Below, piece by piece: positions 50,086 to 61,343 of a stretch of 64,000 nt of DNA. Where the stretch lies: the NCBI GenBank assembly GCA_947631235.1, contig CANRKO010000003.1:69193-133192 (forward strand), in the 5' to 3' direction. A model generated the notes under the pieces. The model saw nothing but the letters and a program-made list of their open reading frames with translations, was not told the origin of the DNA and ran no database searches. The DNA comes from an uncultured Clostridia bacterium. Lineage in GTDB: Bacteria; Bacillota; Clostridia; UBA1381. The position numbers were made by a program, and so were the translations under genes. How positions within the stretch are numbered: the stretch's first letter is position 1; every line of letters begins with the position of its first letter.

Positions 50086-51399
50086 CTATGAATTTTTCCA
50101 TTCAAGAATTTTTTCGAGGCGTTCGCCTATTTTCTGCTCGCGCCCCTGATTTGTCGGGCGGTAGTAACGCTTGCCCGCGAGCGAGTCGGGCAGACACTGC
50201 ATTTTTGTAAGCTTTTCCTCGGTGTCGTGCGCGTATTGGTAGCCCTTTCCGTAGTCAAGTTCCTTCATAAGCTTTGTCGGCGCGTTGCGTATCTGCAGCG
50301 GCACAGGTTCGGCGGGGGAGTCGTGAATGTCGCGTTTCGCCGCGCCGACAGCCATGTAAACCGCGTTCGATTTCGGGGCCATCGACAGGTACACCACAGC
50401 ATGCGCCAGATGTACGTCGCACTCCGGCATACCGAGAAAATGACACGCCTGATACGCAGCGACGGCTATAAGGAGCGCGTTGCTGTCCGCAAGCCCGACG
50501 TCCTCGCTCGCGAAACGCACGAGCCGCCGCGCAATGTAAAGCGGCTCCTCGCCGCCGTCAAGCATACGGCAGAGCCAGTACACCGCTGCGTCGGGGTCGC
50601 TGTTGCGCATTGACTTATGGAGCGCGGAAATCAAATTGTAATGCTCTTCGCCCGTCTTGTCGTAGAGGAGCGAGCGTCGGTTCATGCACTGCGCGAGTGT
50701 CTCGTCGTCGACAGTAACGCCGTCCTCCGTCATTTTGCCGTTAAATACAGCCATTTCAATCGTATTGAGAGCCGTGCGTGCGTCGCCGTTCGCGAACCGC
50801 GCAATAAGCGCAAGCTGCTCGTCGTCAACCTTTACATTCATGTTGCCGAGACCTTTTTCGCTCGTCACGGCTCGGCGGAGCATTTCAACCAAATCATCCT
50901 CTTCGAGCGCCTTTAAGATGAACACCTTGCAGCGCGACAAAAGAGCCGAGTTGATCTCAAACGACGGGTTTTCGGTCGTCGCTCCGACGAGTATGATACT
51001 GCCCTTCTCGACATACGGCAGAAACGCGTCCTGCTGCGCCTTGTTGAAACGGTGTATCTCGTCGGTAAACAGGAGCGTGCGTATACCCATTTTCCGCGCG
51101 TTTTCGGCGCGGTTCATAATGTCTTTAAGCTCCTTGACGCCGCTTGACGTCGCGCTGACCTCGACGAAGTCAGCCTTTGTCTGCTTTGCGATTATCCGCG
51201 CAAGCGTCGTTTTTCCGACGCCCGGAGGTCCCCAGAAAATCATTGAGGATATATTGTCGTTCTCAATCATCTGACGGAGGATTTTACCCTTGCCGACAAG
51301 ATGCTTTTGACCGACGTACTCGTCGAGCGTTTCCGGTCTCAGGCGGCTCGCAAGCGGCGCGCCCGTTTCGCGGTCGTCAAACATGTTAATCTGTTCCAT
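50086..51399 (-). CDS. rarA: Replication-associated recombination protein RarA (MgsA/WRNIP1 family)
   Basis: AAA+ ATPase acting at stalled replication forks. PLASRLRPETLDEYVGQKHLVGKGK, Walker A GPPGVGKTTLARII, Walker B FTDEIHRFNKAQQD, sensor-type GATTENPSFEINSALLSRC, and the C-terminal tetramerisation part YMAVGAAKRDI. The track starts at GTG 51408; ATG 51399 with GAGGTG 6 bases upstream is preferred (437 residues). Name caution: the synonym mgsA also denotes methylglyoxal synthase. A terminator stem lies immediately upstream. Confidence 0.96.
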   Translation of the reverse strand: MEQINMFDDRETGAPLASRLRPETLDEYVGQKHLVGKGKILRQMIENDNISSMIFWGPPGVGKTTLARIIAKQTKADFVEVSATSSGVKELKDIMNRAENARKMGIRTLLFTDEIHRFNKAQQDAFLPYVEKGSIILVGATTENPSFEINSALLSRCKVFILKALEEDDLVEMLRRAVTSEKGLGNMNVKVDDEQLALIARFANGDARTALNTIEMAVFNGKMTEDGVTVDDETLAQCMNRRSLLYDKTGEEHYNLISALHKSMRNSDPDAAVYWLCRMLDGGEEPLYIARRLVRFASEDVGLADSNALLIAVAAYQACHFLGMPECDVHLAHAVVYLSMAPKSNAVYMAVGAAKRDIHDSPAEPVPLQIRNAPTKLMKELDYGKGYQYAHDTEEKLTKMQCLPDSLAGKRYYRPTNQGREQKIGERLEKILEWKNS

Positions 51400-51412
51400 A
51401 CCTCGCACCTCT

Positions 51413-51447
51413 AAAAAGGCTGCCGGCGAATGTTACGCCGGAAGCCT
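51413..51447 (-). terminator. Terminator between the membrane protein gene and rarA
   Basis: On the minus strand AGGCTTCCGGCG-taacatt-CGCCGGCAGCCTTTTT (one bulge), just after the membrane protein gene and 14 bases before the rarA start. Confidence 0.8.
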
Positions 51448-51454
51448 GATTAAA

Positions 51455-52228
51455 TCATTCGTCCTTAAACGGGAAAATATCCCCGAGAATTTCCTTAGCC
51501 TTATTTTTAACGCTTTCGCCCATCGGCTTTATAACCTTGGTTTCGCCGAGGTCGTCGGATTTGTTCTCTGCGGAAACGGGTTCTTCGCGGCGGGGCTTGT
51601 AGTCCTTTTTGCTTGGCGTTTTAACGTCGTCAAAATCCTCTTCGAGCTCTTCGCGTATCGTGGGTCTCGCTGTGCGCGCGCGTTCCGTTTTCGGCTTTGA
51701 CTGCGCCTCTTCCCAGCGGCGGAAACGTTCCTCCTCCTCGGGAGACAACTCTTTTACCGTGTTCTTTTTCGTTTTTTCAGCCGCGATGATGTTTATGCCG
51801 AGACTTTCGTTGAGGTTTTCTATATCTATTTCCTGCTCCGCGATACCGTCTACGCTCTTTACGAATTTATCATCTATATCGCGTCTTAACGCGCGTATTT
51901 CCGCGCTTACGTGGTTATCCTTTTTTGCGAGGCGGTAGAAACGGTTGCCCACCCAAAAGCTGAACGCGCCGTTCGCGAGAAGGATAAGTATGAACCATAT
52001 GGCTGCGCCGCCTTTGGTAAGATATTTGCTGTTTGTAAATTCGGTCGTCTGCGCCGTCTGCGTCTGTATGGGCTGCTGCACGGGCGCGGCGGTTTCCGTT
52101 ACCTGCGCGTCGCTCTGACCCTCGTCCGTTTCGGGTTCCGCAAGCGCCATGGGAGCGATCGAGAACATCATAATACCTGCCGCAATCAATACCATAAGTT
52201 TCTTTTTCAAATTCATTTTCTTCACCAT
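51455..52228 (-). CDS. Single-pass membrane protein with charged cytoplasmic tail, unknown
   Basis: Not recognised. ATG 52228 with GAAAGGAT upstream gives 257 residues: a cleavable-looking signal (LMVLIAAGIMMFSIAPMALAE), a short Gln/Thr-rich external stretch (about 55 residues), one membrane span (AAIWFILILLANGAFSFWVGNRFYRL), then about 155 mostly charged residues predicted as helix or disordered, with ELSPEEEERFRRWEEAQSK and a Lys/Glu-rich end. It follows the GAP1-like gene by 10 bases, so they are almost certainly co-expressed. The cytoplasmic tail may bind that protein. Confidence 0.7.
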   Translation of the reverse strand: MVKKMNLKKKLMVLIAAGIMMFSIAPMALAEPETDEGQSDAQVTETAAPVQQPIQTQTAQTTEFTNSKYLTKGGAAIWFILILLANGAFSFWVGNRFYRLAKKDNHVSAEIRALRRDIDDKFVKSVDGIAEQEIDIENLNESLGINIIAAEKTKKNTVKELSPEEEERFRRWEEAQSKPKTERARTARPTIREELEEDFDDVKTPSKKDYKPRREEPVSAENKSDDLGETKVIKPMGESVKNKAKEILGDIFPFKDE

Positions 52229-52238
52229 AAATCCTTTC

Positions 52239-54380
52239 TCACGCAATATCGTTAAATATGTTCAGCATTTTCTTTTTTGCCGGAACGTTCGGGAGCGTAT
52301 TCCTGCTCGCGGTGTACACGCGTGTGTACGAGAGCAGCTTGTCCTCGTCGTTTCTGCTGCGGTAATAGCCTATCAAAAACCATTCCCAAAAGCTTGGCGG
52401 CATAGTTTTTGAGTTAACCATAATCTCGTGGTAATGCCCGGGTGATTCGATAATTTCAAGAGCAAGCTTGGGTATCATAAAGTTGTAACACGAACGCTGC
52501 GTTTTCCGCAGTTCCACAAGCAGCCCGCATACTGCCGCCGCGCTCTTTTCCGCCTCTATCTGATTGCCGTAAGTGCTTTTCCACCTGTATACCGCGTACA
52601 GCAGCCGTGAGACGAGGAGCGGAGCGTTGTTCGTGTAAATGTCGTTCATGACCTCCTCGCGCAAATCCGAATACGAGCCGCGCTGGTAAGGTATATACCC
52701 GACGCGACCGAACATACGCCGGATTTTTTGTATGTCCTTTTTTTGATTTTCCTCTGACTTCACGCTTTTTGTAATCTTTATCCCGTACTTGTCCCAGTTT
52801 TCGTCCTGATTGGAGCAAATAAACTTTGCACAGCTTTTTTTCAGCGCGTTGTCGTCGGTCGAAACGTCGAAGTACGCCACAAGTTCGGCGAGGTCGGCGT
52901 TTGTCCAGCCCTCGATATTCGCGAACGGGTTTACGTCGCTGCCGGTTATGACAATACGCGCCGCCGCCTCGGTAAACGTGCACAGATTTTCCTTTGAACC
53001 GAGCCATTCCTTCCAGGTGTCCGTACCCGACGTGTGTTTAATATCGGCGAACAGCCTTAATATATCAGCCGTGTTTTTCTCGGGCATGGTGCCGCGGTTC
53101 TGCCGCATAAGTTCCATGTATCTGTCCAAATGCCCTTTAACGATTGCCGCCATACTTTCGGACGACTCGCCGCCGAACGGATTTGTTTCTATGGTAACAT
53201 TTTCCCCCGTGCACAGCTTTTCAATGTATTGGTCTATGTATATTTCCGTAATTTTTTCTTTTTCGCTTTCAAAAAGCTCCATATTGTCGAACATTATTTT
53301 TGAAAGTTCGTACCGCACCGCAGCCATGTTGATGTCGTTTATCGCGGGGTAAAGTTCCATCGTCCGCAGCCTGAACGCCTCGTCGCCCGCCGTCTTTTTG
53401 AGACGGATAAGCTTGCCGGCTATGCCGCTTTTCGTGGTGTTTTCACACGTCGCCTGCCACGCGAGAAACTGCTGCGGCGAGGTAAATTTGTATTTGTCGT
53501 ATATTTCCCGAAGTTCCTTGACGGAAAATCGGAAAAGCATGGAGCGCGTGTCGCGCTCGAAACGCGTGTTTTCAACGTCTATGTAAATGCAGTTCTTACG
53601 GACGTCAATCGCCTGCTGCGTAATATTGTTCTGACCCTTGACCGTTCCGTGGAACACGATTTGTTTCTGCTTGTCGGAGGGGAGATACACGTTGTACGTG
53701 GAAATACCGAGGTTTTCCGAACAGTCGCGCGGCAAGAGCCATTTGAGCGCGAGCAGGTACATACGCGTAAGTTCCGGCTCGTTTGTCGCGATACAGAGAT
53801 TTTTAATGTCGTTCGACATGAGTACCTGCATCGCCTTGTCGAGAATATATGTAAGTTCGTTTTTGTGTCCGTCTATAAACTCCGTGACCGTTTCTTCAAG
53901 ACCTTCGGTGGGTTTAATATCGTCGAGAGGTTTTAAGTAATGCACGATCTGTCCCGACAAATCCTTTTCGGTGAGATGTGTGCGGTACTTGGGATGGCTG
54001 CAATACTTTTCCGGCATGAAGTCGTCGCCGACGTCGTCAAAGACAAACGCGTGCGCGAATACGTTCCCCGGCTGACCTTCGAAGTCGTAGCCCGCGTAGG
54101 AAATCTGTATCGCGGCGTATCTGCCGTCAGACAGTCTAATCGTCCGAAAAATCTTCGGGAACATTTCCGGCACGGCGGGGTCGCACGGAGTGTTGCCGTA
54201 TATGACGCCGTTGTTTTTCGGCAGACGGTAGGTGGCGAAACGTATTATTTCGTCGATATTGCGCTTTGTAATTCCCTGCGTACAGGAAAACACCCGAAGT
54301 CCCGACTGGTTTGCAAGACCTATTTCAGCGTCGGACAGGCTGCATTTTACCGAGGTATATATCATCTGGTATACCTTCAT
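52239..54380 (-). CDS. Large cytosolic protein resembling GTPase-associated protein 1 (GAP1-N)
   Basis: 713 residues, no signal or membrane span. The N-terminal 150 residues (QMIYTSVKCSLSDAEIGLANQSGLRVFSCTQGIT, later IQISYAGYDFEGQPGNVFAHAFVFDD) resemble, by memory, the GAP1 N-terminal domains that comparative genomics places in NTPase-dependent conflict or signalling systems, where AGxDYxGRxGNxxAH is a hallmark. The remaining 550 residues look helical. Such genes often sit beside a GTPase; none is here, and the only close partner is the following single-pass membrane protein. AGGGATGG precedes the ATG. Family assignment needs a profile search. Confidence 0.55.
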   Translation of the reverse strand: MKVYQMIYTSVKCSLSDAEIGLANQSGLRVFSCTQGITKRNIDEIIRFATYRLPKNNGVIYGNTPCDPAVPEMFPKIFRTIRLSDGRYAAIQISYAGYDFEGQPGNVFAHAFVFDDVGDDFMPEKYCSHPKYRTHLTEKDLSGQIVHYLKPLDDIKPTEGLEETVTEFIDGHKNELTYILDKAMQVLMSNDIKNLCIATNEPELTRMYLLALKWLLPRDCSENLGISTYNVYLPSDKQKQIVFHGTVKGQNNITQQAIDVRKNCIYIDVENTRFERDTRSMLFRFSVKELREIYDKYKFTSPQQFLAWQATCENTTKSGIAGKLIRLKKTAGDEAFRLRTMELYPAINDINMAAVRYELSKIMFDNMELFESEKEKITEIYIDQYIEKLCTGENVTIETNPFGGESSESMAAIVKGHLDRYMELMRQNRGTMPEKNTADILRLFADIKHTSGTDTWKEWLGSKENLCTFTEAAARIVITGSDVNPFANIEGWTNADLAELVAYFDVSTDDNALKKSCAKFICSNQDENWDKYGIKITKSVKSEENQKKDIQKIRRMFGRVGYIPYQRGSYSDLREEVMNDIYTNNAPLLVSRLLYAVYRWKSTYGNQIEAEKSAAAVCGLLVELRKTQRSCYNFMIPKLALEIIESPGHYHEIMVNSKTMPPSFWEWFLIGYYRSRNDEDKLLSYTRVYTASRNTLPNVPAKKKMLNIFNDIA

Positions 54381-54412
54381 TTGTTTACCATCCCTTTCTG
54401 TGTTTTATGCGC

Positions 54413-56242
54413 TTAGTCCAATTCCTTGATGCCCATGTACAGTTCGTAATATCTGCCCTTCTTTTCGAGCAACTCCTCATGTGAGCCGCGCTCTATGATC
54501 TCGCCGTTTTCAAGCACCATTATCGCGTCGGCGTTGCGTATCGTGGACAGGCGGTGCGCTATGACGAACGTTGTTCTGTTCTCCATAAGCGCGTCCATAG
54601 CCTTATTTATCTTCTGCTCCGTGCGCGTATCGACCGACGAGGTAGCCTCGTCGAGAACGAGTATCGGCGCTTTTGAAAGAGCCGCGCGGGCTATGTTTAA
54701 AAGCTGTCTCTGACCCTGCGACAGATTTGAGCCGTCGCCGCGCAGCATGGTGTCGTAATCGTCCGTCATGTTGCGGATAAAGCTGTGCGCCGACGACGCC
54801 TGCGCAGCCATTCTAACCTCCGCGTCCGTAGCGTCAAGTCTGCCGTAACGGATATTTTCCATGATCGTGCCGGTAAACAAATGCGTGTCCTGCAAGACCA
54901 TGGCGATATTCTCGCGCAGGCTTTCCAGGCTTATATCGCGTATGTCGATACCGTCAATCGTGATTTTACCTTCCTGTATATCGTAAAACCTCGTCATAAG
55001 GTTTGTAATCGTCGTTTTGCCCGCGCCCGTTGAACCCACTAGCGCGATTTTCTGACCCGGATGCGCGTAGATTGATATATTTTTAAGTATCGTCTTGTCG
55101 GGGTTGTAGCCGAAGGTTACGTTTTCAAGCACAACGTCGCCCTTAACGTCTTTAAGCTCCAGTCTCTTGCCCTCGTCAAGCTCGGGCGCTTGATCCATAA
55201 CGTCAAACACTCTTTCCGCGCCCGCGAGCGCCGACATGACGTTTGTAAGCTGCTGTGACAGCTCGTTTATCGGACGCGAGAACTGACGCGAAAAGTTTAC
55301 GAACACGCCCAGACCGCCTATATCGAGCGACGCAAGCGGTATGCCGCCGCCCCACTGCGAGATAAACGCTATAACCGAGCCGACGCACGCGGTAAGCGTG
55401 TAGTTTACCTGACCCATCGCGTTCATGCACGGACCCATGATACCGCCTATGAACTGCGCCTTTGACTGCGCGGTGCGAAGGTTGTCGTTTAGGTGCGAGA
55501 AACTGTCAACGACCTCGTCCTCGTGGTTAAACACCTTGACGACCTTCTGACCCGTAACGATTTCCTCTATATATCCGTTCACCTTGCCGAGAGCGGACTG
55601 CTGCGCGCTGAAGTGCTTGTGCGACTTGTTCGCGATAGTCGTTCCGACAAGCGCCATAAGCGGAGAGAACAAAATCGTCACGAGCGCCAAAATCCAGTTT
55701 GTGTAAATCATAAGCGCGAGCGTGCCTATGAGCGTAATGCTGCCCGAAAAAATCTGTATAATCGTGGAGTTGAGCATTTCGCCTATAATATCTACGTCGT
55801 TTGTGAAACGGCTCATTATGTCGCCGGTCGTGTTTCTGTCGAAATACCGTACCGGCAGCTTTTGCAGTTTCATAAACAAATCGCTTCTTATCTTGTTCAG
55901 CGTACCCTGCGAAATGCCTATCATTATGCGCGACTGAATATAAGTCGCGGCAACGCCCAAAAAGTAGATAACAGCCATTATGACAAGGTTTACCGCAAGC
56001 TCCGCTATTCTTTCCTCCGCGCTTTTGGCGGTTATGAGGTTGTTTATTATCGGCTTTAACATATAAGTCGCCGAAAGCGTAGCCGCGCTTGAAATCATAA
56101 CGCACAGCACCGCGCCGCCGAGTTTGAGTTTCTGCGTTTTCAAATACTGCGCGATACGTTTAATAGTCGCTTTGGCGTTTTTCGGCTTTGACCTTTTGCC
56201 GAAACGCTTTTCCTGCGACTGTCTCGGTCCCATCGGAGGCAT
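54413..56242 (-). CDS. Heterodimeric ABC exporter, subunit with canonical Walker B
   Basis: Fused membrane and ATPase half-transporter (609 residues from ATG 56242, AGGAGG upstream; the tracked start at 56302 lies inside the previous gene). It has six spans; Walker A GSTGAGKTTI, Walker B ILVLDEATSSVD with the catalytic Glu, but signature LSQGQ instead of LSGGQ. The partner gene overlaps its ribosome site and has the complementary defects, as in TM287/288. It probably exports drugs or lipids/peptides. A basic N-terminal extension of about 40 residues precedes the membrane domain. Confidence 0.92.
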   Translation of the reverse strand: MPPMGPRQSQEKRFGKRSKPKNAKATIKRIAQYLKTQKLKLGGAVLCVMISSAATLSATYMLKPIINNLITAKSAEERIAELAVNLVIMAVIYFLGVAATYIQSRIMIGISQGTLNKIRSDLFMKLQKLPVRYFDRNTTGDIMSRFTNDVDIIGEMLNSTIIQIFSGSITLIGTLALMIYTNWILALVTILFSPLMALVGTTIANKSHKHFSAQQSALGKVNGYIEEIVTGQKVVKVFNHEDEVVDSFSHLNDNLRTAQSKAQFIGGIMGPCMNAMGQVNYTLTACVGSVIAFISQWGGGIPLASLDIGGLGVFVNFSRQFSRPINELSQQLTNVMSALAGAERVFDVMDQAPELDEGKRLELKDVKGDVVLENVTFGYNPDKTILKNISIYAHPGQKIALVGSTGAGKTTITNLMTRFYDIQEGKITIDGIDIRDISLESLRENIAMVLQDTHLFTGTIMENIRYGRLDATDAEVRMAAQASSAHSFIRNMTDDYDTMLRGDGSNLSQGQRQLLNIARAALSKAPILVLDEATSSVDTRTEQKINKAMDALMENRTTFVIAHRLSTIRNADAIMVLENGEIIERGSHEELLEKKGRYYELYMGIKELD

Positions 56243-56243
56243 A

Positions 56244-57992
56244 TCAACCAACCTCCTTTTCTCTGTCCATCTGCGAATAGTAAATCTCGCGATACTCCTC
56301 ACAGTCGCGCATAAGCTCGTCGTGTCTGCCGATACCCGAAATTTTACCGTCGTCGAGGACGATTATTTTATCCGCGTCTATTACCGAGGAAATCCTCTGC
56401 GCGATTAAAATCTTTGTTGAGTCTTTGAGCGACGTGTAGAACGCGGCGCGGATTTTCGCCTCCGTGGCGGTATCCACCGCGCTCGTGCTGTCGTCGAGTA
56501 TGAGTATTTTCGGTTTCTTTAAAAGCGCGCGGGCGATACACAGACGCTGTTTCTGTCCGCCCGACACGTTTACGCCGCCCTGACCGAGTTCCATGCCGTA
56601 GCCCTCGGTGAAGTTCGAGATAAAGCTGTCCGCCTGCGCCGTTTCCGCCGCTGCGCGCATTTCCTCGTCTGTGGCGTTCTTGTCGCCCCATCTTAAATTC
56701 TCCGCGATAGAGCCGGAGAACAGCACATTTTTCTGCAGTACCATGCCCACGCCGTCACGCAGGTGGCGGAGACTGTAATCCTTTACGTTTACGCCGTCAA
56801 CGAGAACCTCGCCCGCAGTAACGTCGTAAAGGCGGGGGATAAGCTGCACGAGCGACGATTTGCCCGAACCCGTCATACCGATTATGCCCACGACCTCGCC
56901 GGGTTCGGCTGTAAACGATATGTTGTCGAGTATGTTTTCTTTTCGGTCGGCATAATACTTAAAGCTGACGTTACGGAACTCAATCTTGCCGCGCTTTACC
57001 GTCAAATCCTTGTTTGCCGCGCTGTCGTCGGTCAAATCGACTTCGGTCGCGAACACCTCTTTAATTCTCGACGAGGACGCGAGCGCACGGGAAAGCTGCA
57101 AAAACAGCATCGAAACCATCATCAGCGACATGAGTATCTGCGTTATGTACGTCGTGAACGCGACAAGCTCCGCCGCGTTCATCGTGCCGTTTACGACGAA
57201 ATGACCGCCCGTCCATACCATGACGAGCGTCGTTATATTCATCGCGAGCGTGACGACCGGCATCGTCGTTATGACGATACGCATTGCGCGCAGCGTCGTG
57301 TCCATGAGGTCGTTGTTCGCGTCGGTAAATTTCTTCGTTTCAAAATCCTGTCTCACGAACGACTTTATAACGCGCACGTTCGTGATGTTTTCCTGTATGC
57401 CGGAATTAAGCTTGTCGAGTTTTTTCTGCATTGACTGGAAACGCGGAAACGCCGTTCTCAAAAGCAGGAATATTGTGACGGCAAGCAGCGGTATGATAAC
57501 GACGAGTATCGTCGCGAGCCGCGCGTTTATGGAGCAAGCCATAATTATGCCGCCTATGAGCATACCCGGGGAGCGCATAGCCATGATAAGCAACATTCTC
57601 ACCATGTTCTGCATCTGCGTAATATCGTTCGTAAGACGCGTTACGAGTGAGCCGGTCGAAAAACCGTCTATATTCTTAAAGGAGAACGTCTGAACCTTTT
57701 CAAAAAGTCCTTTTCTCAAATCGGAACTGAAACACACTGACGCCTTGATTGAAAAATAGTGACCGCCTATGCCGCCCATGATCTGTATCGCGATAAAGCC
57801 GAGCATCATAAGACCGCGCGTGATAATGAAATTTATTCCGTAACCCGCGGACATTTCGCCGACGCCGTTCGCGACCATTATACTCATCATTTTCGGCAGC
57901 ACGATTTCGCCCGCGACCTCCGTGAGCATGAGCACGGGGCCGAGCAGGAAAAACAGCGTGTAAGGCTTTATGTACTTCCAATAATACTTCAA
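56244..57992 (-). CDS. Heterodimeric ABC exporter, subunit with degenerate ATP site
   Basis: Half-transporter of 582 residues: six spans (YTLFFLLGPVLMLTEVAGEIVLP first), Walker A GMTGSGKSSLVQ, canonical signature VSGGQKQRLCIARAL, and Walker B ILILDDSTSAVD, where Asp replaces the catalytic Glu. Together with LSQGQ in the next gene this makes one degenerate and one active ATP site, the normal state of heterodimeric exporters (BmrCD, TM287/288). TTG start with AAGGAAG upstream. Its TGA is one base before the partner's ATG. Confidence 0.92.
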   Translation of the reverse strand: MKYYWKYIKPYTLFFLLGPVLMLTEVAGEIVLPKMMSIMVANGVGEMSAGYGINFIITRGLMMLGFIAIQIMGGIGGHYFSIKASVCFSSDLRKGLFEKVQTFSFKNIDGFSTGSLVTRLTNDITQMQNMVRMLLIMAMRSPGMLIGGIIMACSINARLATILVVIIPLLAVTIFLLLRTAFPRFQSMQKKLDKLNSGIQENITNVRVIKSFVRQDFETKKFTDANNDLMDTTLRAMRIVITTMPVVTLAMNITTLVMVWTGGHFVVNGTMNAAELVAFTTYITQILMSLMMVSMLFLQLSRALASSSRIKEVFATEVDLTDDSAANKDLTVKRGKIEFRNVSFKYYADRKENILDNISFTAEPGEVVGIIGMTGSGKSSLVQLIPRLYDVTAGEVLVDGVNVKDYSLRHLRDGVGMVLQKNVLFSGSIAENLRWGDKNATDEEMRAAAETAQADSFISNFTEGYGMELGQGGVNVSGGQKQRLCIARALLKKPKILILDDSTSAVDTATEAKIRAAFYTSLKDSTKILIAQRISSVIDADKIIVLDDGKISGIGRHDELMRDCEEYREIYYSQMDREKEVG

Positions 57993-58032
57993 ACCGATTA
58001 CTTCCTTCCGTATTACTTCATATTACTTTTAA

Positions 58033-59673
<1,641 letters not shown>

Positions 59674-59685
59674 TCACCTGATAAA

Positions 59686-60864
59686 TTACTTACGCGTATG
59701 TCTTTGTACAAATTTTTCTATGCGCCTGAGCGCCTCCTGTATGTTTTCTATCGAGTAAGCGTACGAGCAGCGTATAAATCCCTCGCCGCTTTCGCCGAAC
59801 GCGCTGCCCGGCACAACCGCGACCTTTTCTTCTTCCAACAGCTTTTGACAGAACTCGTCGCTCGTCATGCCCGTGGATTTAATGCACGGGAACACGTAGA
59901 ACGCGCCCAAAGGCTCAAAGCAGCTCAGCCCCATCGCTCTGAAACCGTCCACGATATAACGCCGTCGGTAATTGTATTCCTGGCGCATTTCCTCAACGTC
60001 GTCATCGCAGTTTTTGAGCGCCTCGATTGCCGCGCACTGCGCCGTTGTGGGCGCGGACATTATGCCGTACTGGTGGATTTTCGTCATAAGCTTTATTATC
60101 CGTTCGGGCCCCAAAGCGTAGCCGAGTCTCCAGCCCGTCATGGCGTACGTCTTTGAAAATCCGTTCACGACGACCGTTCGTTCCTTCATGCCGTCTATCG
60201 CCGAAAACGGCGTGTGTTTCTCGTCGCCGTAGCGCAGTTCGCCGTAAATCTCATCGGACAGTACGAGTATATCCGTACCCCGCAGCACATCGGCGACAGC
60301 CTGCAAATCGGATTTCGACATAACGCCGCCGGTCGGGTTGTTGGGGTAGGGGAGTATCAACAGTTTTGTTTTGTCGGTTATTTTAGCTTTAAGCTGTGAC
60401 GGGAGAAGTCTGAAATCGTCCTCCTCCTTCGTCTCGATAGGCACGGGTACGCCGCCCGCCATAACGGTACACGGCTTGTAGCACACAAAGCACGGCTCGG
60501 GTATGAGCACCTCGTCGCCGGGGTTTACGAGCGTCCTTATCATAAGGTCGATCGCCTCGCTGCCGCCGACCGTCACTATGACTTCCTTTTTCGGGTCGTA
60601 AGTTACGCCGTACTTACGCTCGTTGTATTCGCATATCGCCTCGCGCAGTTCCATAAGTCCGGCGTTCGCGGTGTAGTGCGTCTGACCCTTTTCGAGCGAG
60701 TAAATACCCGCCTCGCGCACCGACCACGGCGTTGTGAAGTCCGGCTCGCCCACGCCGAGCGAGATCGCGTCCTTCATCTCAGCCACTATGTCAAAAAATT
60801 TTCGTATCCCCGACGGCGGCAGATTTGCCACGACGGGAGAAATAAGCTTTTCGTAATCTATCAT
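59686..60864 (-). CDS. Class I/II pyridoxal-phosphate aminotransferase (PatA/AspC-like)
   Basis: Aminotransferase of 392 residues. The cofactor Lys is in VVNGFSKTYAMTGWRLGYALG; NNPTGGVMSK, SDEIYGELRYG and the C-terminal substrate Arg in GEGFIRCSYAYS are all present. Closest groups are PatA (N-acetyl-diaminopimelate or aromatic aminotransferase) and aspartate-type enzymes. Its ATG overlaps the stop of an Lrp-family gene (ATGA), a common clostridial pairing in which the regulator senses an amino acid. Exact substrate not determined. Confidence 0.93.
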   Translation of the reverse strand: MIDYEKLISPVVANLPPSGIRKFFDIVAEMKDAISLGVGEPDFTTPWSVREAGIYSLEKGQTHYTANAGLMELREAICEYNERKYGVTYDPKKEVIVTVGGSEAIDLMIRTLVNPGDEVLIPEPCFVCYKPCTVMAGGVPVPIETKEEDDFRLLPSQLKAKITDKTKLLILPYPNNPTGGVMSKSDLQAVADVLRGTDILVLSDEIYGELRYGDEKHTPFSAIDGMKERTVVVNGFSKTYAMTGWRLGYALGPERIIKLMTKIHQYGIMSAPTTAQCAAIEALKNCDDDVEEMRQEYNYRRRYIVDGFRAMGLSCFEPLGAFYVFPCIKSTGMTSDEFCQKLLEEEKVAVVPGSAFGESGEGFIRCSYAYSIENIQEALRRIEKFVQRHTRK

Positions 60865-61343
60865 AAAGTAATCACCTGTCTCGTATCTTTTTCGTCGTCC
60901 TCGAATATAATGCCCTCGTCCTTATACTTTTTGAGTACGAAGTGCGTCGCCGTCGAGATAACGGAGTCCATCGGCGCAAGTTTCTGCGCGACGAACAGCG
61001 CGACCTCCTTCATGCTCTTGCCCTCTATCGTAACGGCGAGGTCGTAAGCCCCCGACATGAGGTAGAGCGACTTGACCTGCGGGTACTTGTAAATCCTCTC
61101 CGCGACCTTGTCAAAGCCCTCGCCCCTCTGCGGCGTTATGCGCAGTTCTATAAGAGCCGTCACAACCTCGCGGTCGGTTTTGTCCCAGTTGACTATCGTC
61201 TTGTAGCCGACGATAACGTTATCCTTTTCGAGCTTTTCTATCGCGTCCGCGACCTCCTGCTTGTCCGTGCCGAGCATTTGAGCGATCTTGGCTCGTGATA
61301 TGTTGCTTTTTTCCTTATCGAGAATTTTGAGTATTTCGTCCAT
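60861..61343 (-). CDS. Lrp/AsnC-family transcriptional regulator
   Basis: Feast/famine regulator: N-terminal helix-turn-helix (ISRAKIAQMLGTDKQEVADAIEKLEKDNVIVGYKTIVNWDK) and C-terminal RAM ligand-binding domain (ALIELRITPQRGEGFDKVAERIYKYPQVKSLYLMSGAYDLAVTIEG). The track begins at 61394; ATG 61343 with AAAGGTG upstream gives 160 residues, the family norm. Translationally coupled to the aminotransferase and divergent from asnB, whose promoter region it might control. Confidence 0.95.
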   Translation of the reverse strand: MDEILKILDKEKSNISRAKIAQMLGTDKQEVADAIEKLEKDNVIVGYKTIVNWDKTDREVVTALIELRITPQRGEGFDKVAERIYKYPQVKSLYLMSGAYDLAVTIEGKSMKEVALFVAQKLAPMDSVISTATHFVLKKYKDEGIIFEDDEKDTRQVITL

